Position numbers and translations under genes: made by a program. DNA of 64,000 nucleotides from Irpex lacteus. Taxonomy: Eukaryota; Basidiomycota; Agaricomycetes; Polyporales; Irpicaceae. Below, one piece after another: positions 12,701-24,165 of the stretch. The stretch covers positions 496,001 to 560,000 of the forward strand of contig MQVO02000014.1 of NCBI GenBank assembly GCA_001986395.2. Reading direction: 5' to 3'. How positions within the stretch are numbered: position 1 is the stretch's first letter; each line of letters begins with the position of its first letter. The notes under the pieces were generated by a model. That model was given only the letters and a program-made list of their open reading frames with translations, made no database searches and was not told where the DNA came from.

Positions 12701-14779
12701 AAAACCAAGTCCTCGGATAAAGATTATAATACGGCTTCGCAATCGTCACAACCCCCTCTCTCCCTCCCACCCCTCCCATCCCTCCTCCCATCCCCATCCC
12801 TCCTCCCATCCCACCAACCCCACCCATCCCCCCGCCCCCGCCCCCACCCACCCCAACCTCCCTCTCCTCCCCACTAAGCACCACACTCTGCCCACTCCTC
12901 GTCCTATACCTAGCCTGCACCGTCCACAAACTCTCCAAAAACCTCCCTTTCGCGTCTTCTGTCCGTGTTGGGTCGAGGTTGAGTGTAGAGGGGGGTAGGA
13001 CGACGGAGAGTTGGCGGAAGGGGCGGCCGGCCCACATGCCGGATTGGTCGGGGGGTGGGGTTTCTAGGTATATGTGCATGTCTATGTTGTGGTGTATGCG
13101 GTGAAGAAACAAAGAATGAGATAGAGATATAAGTTGATTGAAAGTGTTGAGAGTAATGAATGCACGCACCAGCCCCGCCGTTATCCGTACACACCACATC
13201 CGTCACCTCCACCACCCCCTTATACACCATCCCCGGCTTCTTCGACCCACCCGACAGACTCTTCACCTTCATCGCCACCTTGTCAATCTCATCCAACCCC
13301 AACAACTGCCGACTCGGCTTCTCCGTGTTCGTCCTCTTCACAATGAGCAACTTGTCGTCGAACAATATCAGCGTACAGTGCAATAACCCCTGACTTCCCC
13401 CACCCCCCGGTGTGGCTGTTCCTGTGTCGTTTGATGGAGTGAGACTGGAGCTAGTTTGAAGGATGTCGACGCAATCCACACAGTCGATGAACTTTCTAGA
13501 GTTCGACCACAGGCTGGCGGGGAAGTCCTCGATGGAGGCTTTCAAGCAGTACATCGTCGCCGCGCGTTTCGTCTCCTCGTCCAAGTCCGCACGGGCGATA
13601 TCACTCGCGAGTTCCCTCGCTTCGGTCAGTTTGGCGCGTTGGGGGTCGTGCGGCGGCATCTGCTTGATCATCTGGGAGAAGAGGAGGGTGTATCGCGGGA
13701 TGCGCTGGACGGGCTCCATGAGCAGTTCGCGCAGGCCAATACGATTGCGTCCGTCCCAGGTGCTATATTTCACGCGCTATAGGTAGTCGTGCAAATGGAC
13801 GTTGTGGGGGCTTTCATCAACGTCGGCGTGATACGGATGGTGCTAGGTAGCGAGAGAGAGATAGAAGGGACAGACGTACTTCGATGAACGCAGCAAACGG
13901 GTTCTGCCCTCCGTTCTTCTTCACCTCGCGCTCAAACATCGTCTGCGCCTCCTCCCGTTTCGAATAATACATCCCATAACTATCAAACCCGCGTCGGTCT
14001 CTAAAATGCGTGAGCGCGACGTCGCCGATGCCGCCGACGTCCTGGCCGTCGGGGAGGAGCATCTCTTCGAGGTCGGCGAGGAAGGCCTCGTTGACGGGGA
14101 CCAGCGCGTCGATGTTGCCGAAGATGACTTTGGCTTCGTAGGGCGGGATGAGGAAGGTGTCGCGGTTGCGGGAGAAGGCGCGCAGGGGGTCGGCGTATTC
14201 TTTCTTGAGGAGACGGAGCCGGCGGACGTAGGAACGTTCGGTCGTGACGAGTTCGTTGACGATGTCGGAGAGACCATCGTTGTTGATGATCGTGTTGGCG
14301 CGTTTGCGGGGGAATGGTGAGGGGTCTTCTGGAGATAATGGAGTGGCGGAGCCGGATGTGATGGTGGTCGCTCGTTTGCGTCCGTGCGGTGTGGTAGCCT
14401 GCACGATCAGGCTGAGTAAGACAAAGGCGCGTAGGGGGGAAACATGGACCTACACCAGATTGCGAGAGATCAGCGTAAGAGTTGTTGTTGGACGGGAGCT
14501 GGCTTGTGCTCGGCTCTGGGTCCATGTCCATTGCCTCGCCAAATGAAGCCACGAGGTCCTGGACATCTGGGTTCTGATTATGGCATAGGCGGATGATGAA
14601 CAAAGAACCATGGACGCACCCAAGGTCAAATCCCGCGGTGTTTCCACGCCATCTACGACTATGGCTCCAAAAAAGGCTCGTTTGACATAGGGAACCTGGC
14701 GATTGGGCTTTGAGGACGAGGACTTGGCGTCGAGTGTGTGGTGGGAGGGCTGCTTGCGGGGGGACTGGCTCCCTGGCAT
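9724..14779 (-). CDS. Second RhoGEF (DH plus PH-like), acidic tract and C-terminal coiled coil, 1408 aa
   Basis: Thirteen exons read from the right: 14779-14620, 14566-14454, 14398-13880, 13776-13170, 13081-12684, 12581-12380, 12316-11489, 11408-10723, 10649-10491, 10437-10174, 10114-10001, 9947-9820, 9772-9724 (1409 codons with stop). The DH domain (about 135-350) shows LVTTERSYVRRLRLLKKEY, PPYEAKVIFGNIDALVPVN and LMEPVQRIPRYTLL. A PH-like region follows (about 360-680). It carries a nearly pure Gly/Met insertion (about 542-574). A Ser-rich linker, an Asp/Glu tract (about 874-905) and a C-terminal alpha-helical, coiled-coil-like stretch (about 1230-1408) complete the protein. The last intron (9773-9819) has a good branch site and replaces an early stop with a continued coiled coil. 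The product is a likely Rho/Cdc42 activator. Its architecture differs from the upstream RhoGEF, so it is not a recent duplicate. I do not assign a yeast orthologue. Confidence 0.88.
12746..12877 (-). repeat. G-rich (coding strand) tract encoding a Gly/Met-rich insertion
   Basis: The + strand has only two G in 132 nt, so the coding strand is a run of GGG and GGA blocks, encoding Gly with Met and Val. It interrupts the PH-like region of the second RhoGEF between the EEREVG and TIAKPYYNLY segments. This density of G-triplets could fold into G-quadruplexes and is a likely site of length polymorphism or assembly error. Confidence 0.75.
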
Positions 14780-16093
14780 GAGGGTATCTACGTTAATGCT
14801 AGAATGGGGGGTATAACAATGAGATGGTGGTTTGGAATAAAGAAGAGAAAGGGACGAGAGGCGGAGACAAGACACTGCCGAAAACGAACACACTCGATAC
14901 CTCCTCCCGGCGTCTAATGATCACTCCCCGCTATATCAACTTTGTTTGGTCGCTATTTGGCCCACTCAATCGCGACGCGCTGACGTCACCTGACCGTACC
15001 TCATCAGGCGCTTCACGCAAAATGAAAAGAAAAATGAGGGTCGTACCGACGTCGCGCTGAATAATCGTCTGGCGGGCGACGAGGCCAATGCATCGCCCGA
15101 TGAGCCCGGAACAGCATTTGATATCGCAAAGTAGAGATAAACATAGGGCGCACTGGGATAGGTCAGGATTGGTCAGATAAAATCGCAGGGAACCGGCGTG
15201 GTACGCTCACCGACGCTGCGATCGTGGCGCACATGCATGGAACGCCGTAGAACGTGGCTCACAGCGGTACCTAGGCCACCCTCGGATCGTGCCTTGTTGC
15301 GGGGGCTGTGTACTTGCAGAATGATCGCGTCTTTACTGCATCACTCATTGGGCAGCCAAGAGTCTTCCAGGGTGCGAGTAAGAAGCAGACAGGTGCTTTG
15401 TGTGAAGAGTGAAGAAGGACAACCACGATGGGAAAGAAGGGGGAGAAGGAAACCTGCCTTGTTGTGATATCGAACAAGGGCACGGTCGTTCTGTGCAACC
15501 ATTTTCCCGACATGAGCGCCGACGCTAGAGAAGGCTCGGAGATGGTGTCGACGACTAGACGTGCGGGGATGCAGGAGCGCAAAATCTGGGGAAGGGGCGC
15601 TGCTATCCATACGCCTCGTCCATGCCTTCTTATATAACGGTTACAGCGTCGATATATCGCCTGCTTGGAAGAGAAGTCGACGTCAAGGAAGGTGCGCGAA
15701 GATGCATTGAGCTGTCACTTACGACGTATCCTAGCTTCTTACACGTCAAGATCTAGAGCACCCAGAGTATATGCTGGGAGCATAGATATCGCGAAAAATC
15801 AGGGTTACTTAATGCAGCCCGGTGGTACGCGCGGGCGTCTAGGTATTTAGAGGCATATTATAAGGTTTGAATTGTATACAATATCTACGCCCGATATGAA
15901 TACTCTACGGTGTACAAATGGCTCTGGTGCATATTCTAAATTTAACATAAACGACCAATTCATTCACGAAGAGGAGATGACGCGATGATGTCATACGCGA
16001 AGCCCGGCGCGTACCCATCACATGACCGCGACCACAACGTGCCTCCCCGTCATCCGAGCCGCCGTGTGAGCTCACCACTTGCCTCTGCCCACG
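14780..16093. other. Divergent intergenic region, 1.3 kb
   Basis: It lies between the start of the second RhoGEF (minus) and a small membrane protein gene (plus). It contains a perfect TGACGTCA at 14981-14988 and an inverted CCAAT (ATTGG) at 15168-15172. Open frames in 15198-15637 are antisense pairs without domain similarity. No gene is supported. Confidence 0.5.
14981..14988. promoter_or_regulatory. CRE-like palindrome TGACGTCA
   Basis: A perfect 8-bp CREB/ATF-type palindrome, 202 bp upstream of the start codon of the minus-strand RhoGEF. Fungal bZIP factors bind this core. The match is seen in the sequence; function is inferred from position only. Confidence 0.4.
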
Positions 16094-16477
16094 ATGCCCT
16101 ACTCAACAGCCTCCTCATCCTCAACGACAATCACGCCCTCCAACGCCCGTCTAGCAGGCCCAAATGTATCCGCTAGTGGAGGACAATATCCACCGCCAAA
16201 GTCCTCGAGCCGTATCCCCGTCACGCCTGCTGTCCTTCGGTCCATCTTTGCCTCTTCGCGCACTATTCTTGAGGAGAGGTCGCTTTCGAGGGTTGCTTTC
16301 TTCCGGTATGTAATGTAACATGAAGTATCGATGTTCTATGGTGTGGAAGGGGCTTATGGGTGTGTGGGTGTATGTAGGTTCACGGGTTTTGTGTTGAGCT
16401 GTCTTGTGATCAGCCTCGCCGCTGCGAGAGGACGAGCTATCAAGAGCGGGGCTGCTCTCCTCGGCGTTGGCGTATAA
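16094..16477 (+). CDS. Small single-pass membrane protein, 103 aa
   Basis: Two exons, 16094-16305 and 16378-16477. The CG|G split codon restores Arg and opens FTGFVLSCLVISLAAA, a clear hydrophobic segment at about residues 72-87, followed by a short basic tail (ARGRAIKSG). The N-terminal 50 residues are Ser/Thr/Pro-rich with no cleavable signal peptide. The intron is 72 nt with GTATGT and TGTAG ends. I do not recognise the family. The size and the TM-plus-basic tail would fit a tail-anchored organelle or ER protein, but that is inference. It converges on the amidohydrolase gene with 172 bp between stops. Confidence 0.6.
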
Positions 16478-16649
16478 CTACCACAACTTAGCTGAATGTA
16501 AAACCCAACGGTACGTATTTGCATGCAATCCCACACAAAGAAGGATACTATACTCAAAATATATACAAGCAGAGACAAAGCTATATAACACCAGCGACTC
16601 AACATTGCTCCGTCGTGCTTTCACTTCGACGCATACACTCACTCAAACC

Positions 16650-19600
16650 TCAAAACAGCTCAACAACCCCCCTCCTAGGCGCAGCAACACCAACAACCTT
16701 ACTCGTAAAATTAAACGCGTCTCCGCCCTGGTACATCACCAGCTCGCCCTCGCTGCCAAAGTACCCCGACACGCCGAGAAGCTTCTCGAGGTTGGTGGTG
16801 ACGAGGTCGTAGCGGGCGTGGGCGTCGATGAGGCCGTTGGATTCTAGGGCCGCCTGCGGAAGGAAGTCAGTGGTGAGAGGGAAGGGTGAGGGGAGGAGAA
16901 GGGGATGAAAGGAAGAGGGAAGGAAGGAAGGGGATGGAAGAGGGGGGGAGGAGGAGGGAGGGGAGAGGGCAAGAGAGAAGACGTACCCAGCCGGCGTTCC
17001 ATCCCGTAGCGACGGCCTCCCATGTATCGGTGATGCCCAACGCGACTGTGACACCCGCCCTTACGAGGGCGGTGAGGGTCGTCTCGTTCGTGAGCGGAGG
17101 GCCCGCAAGTCTGCGTGCAGAAGGTTAGGATGGCAGGACCTTTGCTATGGATGGAGAAAATGGTGGTGTGGAGACGACGTACATGCGACGGTTATCCCAG
17201 TTAGATGGGTAGGGACGGACGGGGCGGAGGATTACTCCTACTCTCGCTTTAGCTACAACGAATGGCAAAAGCGTCAAAATGATGTTATTTAGATAGGAAT
17301 ATGCGAATGCACTTACCGATTTCGTCAGCGAGCAAGTGCGCCTCTGTAGCACCCGAGAAGACCATGTTCATCCTCGCACCGCGCAGATCCTCGATTTCTG
17401 CTTTTAGTTGTAGGAGGGTGGCCATGATATCTGCGTTCCCGACGTCTATAATCAGCGGTATGGATCCCTATACACATTCCCGTTAGTTGGTCAACACTTG
17501 AGACAAACCAAATCACGCCAACTCACATCCGCAGCCTTCCTAAACCACCTCCCCGTCTCCATCTCCTCCCCCACGCCATTCAACAACAACCGTCTCAACC
17601 CAGCAACCTGACTACTAACCGAAACAACCGGCTCCGTCGTCTGCCACGGCGCCGGTCGTCCGATGTACATCCTCAATGCCGTGACGGGCTTGACGACGGC
17701 GCCGGGGGAGAGTGCGTGTGGGGCGGAGGTGAGGAAGGTGGTGGCGAGGCCGGCGATTATTTGGGAGGGCCCGCCGAAGAGGTTGTAGAGGCCGAGGGCG
17801 GTTGTTGCGTAGGTTATTCCTGCGCGGTGGGCCAGTCTACATAGAATATAGCGGTGGCTCTCAGTATGATGATATGATACCCTGGGACATGAGAAGCCAG
17901 GAAGACTTGACTTACAGAGCATCACGAGTACCAAACTGCAACGCATCAACAGCCCTCGTCAGCCCTCCCACATCGTTCAAGATAGACGGCGCATCCCCCC
18001 GGAACGCATCCACCAACCGCCCATCCCCCGTCGACCCCTCCTGCTGGATCCCCTCCACGCCCATCGCAGACCCAAACGTCATCAACCCCGGACCCACGCT
18101 CCCACCCATCAAATCGATCTCCTCGTCCTCTGGGCCTTTATTCCCTGGCCCATATCCGAGTTCACTGTGACCGTGAGATTGGAGACACCACCCCTCGGAG
18201 CCGACGCAGGCGATGGCCCCGTTTATAAGTACGACGGTCCCGAGGGGTTTTCCGGGCTGTGCGGCCCACCGCTCGCGTACGCCTACCTCTTCGCGGATCC
18301 ACACGCTCGCGACGTTCTTAAGCACCACTTTGCCCTTCCTTACTACCTTCCTCGGACCTAGGTCGGGCAGCCCCTCCGCGTCCCATGCTTCCTTTCGCTC
18401 GCGGTCGTAGTTCGGTACCTTGGGGGGTTCGGAGAAGAATGGCGATTGTTTGGAGAGAGAGGAGGGGGAGGGGGAGGGAGGGGAGGAGAGTTGGGGGATA
18501 CCGTCGATCCAGACTTGGAGGGGTGTTGCGCCGAGGTGGAGGGGTGCGAGTCCCAGAGGACGACGTCTGCGTCGGAGCCTTCGCGCAGGAGGCCGATGCG
18601 GTGGCTGAGGCCTGCGGCTCGGGCGGGTGTCCTGTAAGTGTAACGTTAAGAGAGCTGGCAAGGGAGAATTGGAGGGAAGGCGTACGAGGTGACTGCAGCT
18701 AATGCGAGATGAGGTGGGAGACCTGCGATGGTTTGTTAGTCTCGTCATATGCATAGGCAAGATAGGCAATGCTTACCGAAATGGTGCGCTTGCTGCGCTT
18801 CGTGCATCAAGTAGCGGCTGTTAATGACAGGGTGGTCGGACTGCACACATCAATATCAGTGTGCATGCACGAAGAGCCGACAAATGGCGGACATACCTTC
18901 ATGACGACAGGGATATCATTATCCGCCAGAATCCGCGGTGCGAAAGGCGAAGAGCGGTACGCCTCACGCTTCATACGGCCGACGGTGGCAAATAAGGATA
19001 TCGCTGGTGTACCACCCCATCTATCAGATACGATACGATTTAGCTTATAGGAGAAGTTGGGGAATTGGGGAAATTTACGCTTACGTGCGTTTGAGCACGT
19101 CTGGGACGAGCCAGGCTTCCATGGCGTGATGGAATGAAGCGATTGGGAACTCGAACTCGTTTGTGAGCTGCAGCAAGCGTGAGTTCATATCGTGTCAAGA
19201 GGAGTGGACGCTAGTAGTACTCACTCGTACGATGTCGTCCAAGTCAACTCCTTCATAACAATGGTTGGATATCTACGGCCATAGAGGCGTTGGAGCTTTC
19301 CGTGCGCGATTTGACTAACGGCTCGTACTCACCTTAACCCTCCCCCTAAGCACATCCACCAACATCTCCCACTTCAAACTCTCCGGGAACTCCTGCCCCC
19401 TCAGCTCATCCCACATCCCAGCCTCCGCCCTCGCACAAAAGTCATCCTGCTGCTTCTTGATCTTACGCGCCTCGTCGTAGGCGGAGCGGAACGCCCAGAG
19501 GGAGTCCATGCGCGTGCCGTACTTTTTTAGGTTCTCGCCGCAGGCTTGCCTGCAGGTATAGGCGAGGAGTGTGGAGTGATGCGTTAATGCTGGATGTCAA

Positions 19601-20569
19601 AGGGAGTGAGGGGAAAACATGCGTACTTCATGTGTCTCCAGCGCAGGGGCGCGTCGAGGTCTGGCTGGGAGCCGTTCAGGTTGTGAGGGGGCTCGATGAG
19701 CATAGAGGAGGGGGAACGTTCGGAGGTCTTGCGTAGCTTGAACATGAATGCTTGACCACCTGTGTATTCGACGTGCAAGGTTATTTACACGCGTAAGACT
19801 ACCATGTACATATGAAAGCGTACCGATGGCGTTTCCGCTTCCTGGGAGAACTTGAGCGGACGTCACGCCGCCAGCGATGGCGAGTTCGAATGCATCGTCG
19901 TGGGTGTTGAACGCGTCGATGCTCCGCAGCCAGGGGAGGATGGGACCATGGGGAGAGTTGACGTCGAATGCGCCTTTGGTCGCGGGTGCGCTGAGCAGAC
20001 CGACATGAGAGTGAAGGTCGACTATTGCAGAGAACCTTAGCTCGCATATCCGAGAGTTACGGTAGTTACTCACCAAGCCCGGGAGTCACCCATGCGCCGT
20101 CTGCCTCGATGGTCACCAAGTCCGTCAAGTCATCGAGCACGAAGCTCGGAACGTATCCAATGCCTTTCACGACACCGCCAGAAAGCAGCACGTCTCCCAC
20201 AACAGTCTCGGTGCCATTCCTCGCACCCGTCCAGATATGTGCGTTCTTAATGAGTGTCGGCCTCGTCCCCTCTTCAAACCTGTCCGACTGTGCCCTCGCA
20301 TGGAAGTCCTCTCGTGGTCCCGGGACTGCTTTCAGACTGGCACACTGGTCCAGAAGCTGCTGAGCATTGAATGGAACGTGCTGCAACCGCGCAGGCGCGT
20401 CCCTGCTAGACGAAACGAGGTAGAAGTTGCACGCGTAGACGGTGAGAGTCGCGACAGCCGCACAGAGGGTGAGTAGAAGCACGGGTGTCCGACGAGCTCG
20501 AGTCACAGCACGCCGCGGCGAGGCGTGGGGATCGGTCCCACCCTCGATGTTGATAGACTTGCCAGACAT
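16650..20569 (-). CDS. Membrane-anchored amidohydrolase-family protein, about 991 aa, with a one-base frameshift
   Basis: Fifteen exons from the right: 20569-20074, 20021-19824, 19759-19627, 19549-19333, 19272-19225, 19167-19085, 19020-18897, 18840-18777, 18722-18686, 18631-17916, 17836-17527, 17467-17317, 17252-17183, 17110-16987, 16853-16650. A cytosolic N-terminus (about 28 aa) precedes one TM segment (LLLTLCAAVATLTVYACNFY) and a lumenal or extracellular enzyme. Amidohydrolase hallmarks: PGLVDLHSHVG (metal-binding HxH, created by splicing at 20021), GQAFMFK, FHHAMEAW, SDHPV and SDADVVLWDSHP. The C-terminal half (GGSVGPGLMTFGS, GGPSQIIAGLATTF, ATGWNAGW) matches the long fungal form with an embedded composite domain. 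After DSHP the reading frame breaks at the C-run 18541-18544 (minus strand); downstream homology resumes one frame off as LHLGATPLQVWIDG. All other junctions are intact, so a base-calling error or very recent mutation is likelier than an old pseudogene. Substrate unknown. Confidence 0.8.
16854..16986 (-). repeat. Polypurine/polypyrimidine intron of the amidohydrolase gene
   Basis: The last intron is 133 nt, about twice its neighbours. It is largely a polypurine tract on the + strand (pure G/A blocks through about 16880-16976), which is a C/T tract on the transcript. It probably acts as an extended polypyrimidine tract ahead of the acceptor CCGCAG. Confidence 0.6.
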
Positions 20570-20998
20570 CGTCGGGCGTGGTCAACCTGGAGATGTGGGA
20601 TCCGAAATGCACTAAGTAAATGAGCCTCGGTTATTTAATGTGTGGGTCGCACGGGAGCCATGCGCTCCCATGTGCTCGCCGCGGGGCTCGGTTGGCGGCA
20701 TGTTATCTGCGTTCCTTGCCGCCGTGTCCGAAGGGCGCACGACATAGATTACAGGTGCCTGATCAACGTCATTGCTGCCGACAACGACGACGAGGACGCG
20801 CGGGAGGATGGGATCGATATTTGTCGTGATGAGAGTGCGAATTGCCTCGAATTGCTTGCTCATCTAGTCACGTCATCTTGCTCACAGCATAATCAACCCC
20901 AGATCCCCACAGAGCTCGACTATATATAAGTCCAGATGCTTAGATCCTCGCTGGTACTCTTTATCACCTGAAGACCACGCTCATAGACCATCTGCAAT
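20570..20998. promoter_or_regulatory. Divergent promoter, amidohydrolase / quinone oxidoreductase
   Basis: 429 bp between two divergent starts. A strong TATA element (TATATATAAG, 20921-20930) sits 69-78 bp upstream of the quinone oxidoreductase ATG, suggesting inducible expression of that gene. No comparable element is seen facing the amidohydrolase. Confidence 0.6.
20921..20930 (+). promoter_or_regulatory. TATA box of the quinone oxidoreductase gene
   Basis: TATATATAAG centred about 74 bp before the ATG, in the position expected for a short fungal 5' leader. Confidence 0.6.
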
Positions 20999-22332
20999 AT
21001 GTCGTTACCAGAAACGATCCAAGCTATCGCCTTTCAGAAGAACGGAGGCGTAGAGGTACTTGAAAAGCTGTCCTTCCCATTCCCTGAGCACAAGCCTGGA
21101 GACATTCTCATAAAGGTATGCGCCTTCCAGCCAAGTAGATCATCATATATCATAAACTGACCGTGTCGAACTCTCTCTATGACATAGGTCGCCTATGGCG
21201 GTGTTAACATGATCGACACCTACTTCAGGTACGTTGTCATATCTCTGATAGACTGTGTGTAATACTGATCAGGAACCTTGATCTTATGCAGGAAGGGCCT
21301 CTATCCTTCTCCCTCCTTTCCACAGATCAGCGGCGTCGAGGCTTCCGGCGTAATCGTCAAGCTGCCTACCGATCCCGCTGTTCTTGAGAGCAAATGGTAC
21401 CAGCTGCGAGAGTACAAAGTTGGAGGTAGAGTTGCGGTTGTACGTACCTCGTAATGTTTATCGATCAAAAGGTCCTCAGCTAACTTTTGAACGCAGAACG
21501 GGCTGGGCTCCCACGCAGAGTATCTCTCTGTCCCGTGGAAGAATGCCTTCCCCATCCCAGACGAGCTCTCCCTCGAAGCAGGCGCAGGAATTCTGTCTCA
21601 TGGTAGGTCCTCCCCACGATCCAACGCTCACATCTATTCACTCGTCTCTAGGTCTCACTGCCTTGACACTGGGGACAGAGGCCTACAACATCCAAAAGGG
21701 CGACACCATCCTCATCCACACCGTCGCAGGAGGGCTCGGCCTCCTCTTCACCGCCCTCGCCAAAAGCCGCGGGGCAACCGTCATCGGCACGACCTCCACT
21801 CCCGAGAAAGCTGAGATCGCCAAGTCGTACGGGGCAGATCATGTTATCTTGTATACGAAGGAGGACACAGTGAAGAGGGTGTTGGAGATTACGGGAGGAG
21901 AGGGTGTGCATGCTGTGTTTGATGGTGTGGGGAAGGACACGTTCCTCGCGAACTTTGACTTGTTGAGGAGGAAGGGTACGCTTGTAGCGGTGGGTAACGC
22001 TTCAGGTCCTCCGGATCCTATCTCGCCCTTGAAACTCTCTCCGAAGAACATAAAGCTCGTTCGTCCAAGGTATGCCCGTCATTGTCGTATCTTACATACA
22101 AACTAATGAACGCATTCTTCACCTTAGCGTGGGCAACTACATCGTCACCCCTGAAGAAGCCCACCCTTACTTCGTCGAACTCACCAATGCACTGAAGACC
22201 GGACTGTTCAAGATCAGGATAGAGAAGACCTTCCCCTTCACTGTCGAAGGTGTGCGTGCAGCACAAACCGAGTTGGCCACACCGGGGAACAAGATTGCCG
22301 GAAAGTTGCTCATTAAGATTGCTGATGTGTGA
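20999..22332 (+). CDS. ZTA1: NADPH:quinone oxidoreductase, zeta-crystallin type, 344 aa
   Basis: Exons: 20999-21115, 21188-21228, 21292-21439, 21497-21602, 21652-22069, 22128-22332 (345 codons with stop). The medium-chain dehydrogenase/reductase fold is clear: an N-terminal catalytic domain (VAYGGVNMIDTYFRKGLYP, then PQISGVEASG) and a Rossmann domain with the cofactor loop AGGLGLLFTALAKSRGATVI at about 160-180. The C-terminal segment EGVRAAQTEL with KLLIKI completes the fold. It lacks the zinc ligands of alcohol dehydrogenases, as expected for the quinone reductase branch. The length matches yeast Zta1. Members reduce quinones or alpha,beta-enals in the cytosol using NADPH. Its TATA promoter fits stress induction. 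The tail converges on the RING gene, 159 bp apart. Confidence 0.93.
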
Positions 22333-22491
22333 GTTACCGGTAGGTGGAATGGTAGGCGGTTGCAAGGGTATAAGCAGCCATAACTTGAAGGAATGTACTT
22401 TTATCTTGGAGGAATTGCAATGTATATGGGAGTTACTGTGGCGACGCATGAACTTGAGGCTCGAAGATGATATCCTACCAGTTGTGTTCCA

Positions 22492-24165
22492 CTACCCAAA
22501 ACGTCTCTTCTTCTCTTTAGCTTGCCTCGCATCCGCCAACTCTTCCAACCGCCTGCGTTTCTCTGTCGCAGGGGATTGCAGGAACGAAGGAGTAGAGTCC
22601 ACACGTGGACGACGGGGTGTGCTCGGTCCTGCTCCAGGTTGGCCAGCATCCTCAGCAGCGCTAGCAACTCCGTTTGCTTCGCCTTCATCTAGGTCAGTCA
22701 GTGCTGACTCTGCGTCACTACGTGACAGGCGTTAGTAAACGCGCAGATGGGCTCAAGCTCACCAAGAGGACATACCTGGCTACTGGCTCTTCACCTTCTG
22801 AGGATGGAGTTTGAACTCGCAGTTTTCGTTTTCCCTTTGACGGACTCGGTACTGGTTCAGGAGAGCTCAATCCGTTCTCTCCAGTGGGAGCTTCTGAGTG
22901 ATGGGACTCCTCGTTGTCCACCGCACTTGACCTGTAATCACAGTGTATGGTCAATTAAACCGAGATACTTTCGGATGCACGAAAAATGTATAAACATGAT
23001 GCATACACATACCTCGCCTCCTCACTCTGTTCATCATCAATAAACCCACCCACTCTCTCTTCCTCCTCCTCTTCATCACTCGTGTCCATATCTCCTCTCC
23101 GTCGATCCAACTTCGCCGACTTGGCAGCAACCTCTAACAGTGCGTCCCACTGCGTGGAAGCAGTATACTCGATCACTTCCATATCCTCCGGCTTCGTAAG
23201 TGCTCGACATTCCGGACATGACACGAGAGTTTGGTCTTCCTCCTCGTCGGAGACGTACGGGTTTCCTTGATTGGGGTGCTTGCGGGCGGCGATGAGCTCT
23301 CGGATACAAGGGCTACAGAATATGTGTTGGCAAGGCAGGCTTGAAAACAAATAAGATCAGTAAACCCGTATGACCAAGCACGGCGTGCTTTGGTATCGTA
23401 CCCAGTTGCTTTACCGACCTCCATGGCTGTTAGACATATAGCACACTCTTGTGATTCTTCGAGAGGGTTGGCGAGCATCAGGTCATGGAATCGACGTAGA
23501 AGCTACATTCGTACTATCATAAGTTTTACCACTTTATCAAGGTAAGAAAGGCTCGTTACCTTTCGCATAACGTGAACAGAGTCTCCCAGCTCAAACTCAG
23601 CCTGGTCCTGCAGTTCCTCAGCATCTCGCTTGATCTCTCTCGCCTCAAGCTAACAGAGCCAAATTTAGCAGCCTTCCCAACACTTCTGAGAGACCATAGC
23701 GCACCTTCGCTATCTTCCTCTTATCCCTGGCCCGAGTCTTCTCGAGCTTTCTCACCCTCCCCTTCAATTCCACAACCGTCTTCTGTAGCTGTGGCACACT
23801 CGTCGCTGCTTTCTTCGCACCTCTACTCCCTCTCTTGGGCTGCTCATGTTCTGTGAGCTGATCCTTCGTATCAGCCAGCTCAGCCTCCACCTCTGCGTAT
23901 TTCTTTTGCAACTTGACGTATTCTTGTTTAAGTGTGCGCGAGGCTTGAACCACTTTAGATACATGCGTCTGAACATGACGAGCGAGCACGTGTATTATAA
24001 GTGAGCAATACGTGTCATTCAGGTAGGGCAGGCGTGTTAACCTACCTCGAGAGCGAGTACCGGGTCTTCTACGGCGTGGCCGTTCCTCACACTCGACTTG
24101 ACGATGGGTAGGTCATCGTCTGAGTCCAGCTGTGGCGCAGAACTTCCTGTCACACGTCTGTACAT
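22492..24165 (-). CDS. RING-finger E3 ubiquitin ligase with N-terminal coiled coil and acidic tail, 427 aa
   Basis: Exons from the right: 24165-24046, 23968-23705, 23649-23560, 23502-23402, 23339-23013, 22931-22776, 22717-22492 (428 codons with stop). Residues about 45-155 form a charged coiled coil (KLQKKYAEVEAELADTKDQL). A C3HC4 RING (about 176-235) is assembled across a splice: CAICLTAMEVGKATG joined to LPCQHIFCSPCIREL, then a 30-residue acidic loop and CPECRAL. The C-terminus is Glu/Asp/Ser-rich and ends in a basic cluster (EKRRRLEELADAR), resembling nuclear chromatin-linked E3s such as yeast Psh1 in layout, but homology to it is not claimed. An alternative first exon is possible: 24337-24274 opens with ATG, ends in G|GTATGT and splices in frame to the CCAG before 24165, adding about 22 residues. 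Confidence 0.85.

Noticed and set aside
16650..20569. Calling the amidohydrolase a pseudogene
   Set aside because: Only one single-base break in a homopolymer; fifteen exons and active-site motifs are otherwise intact.
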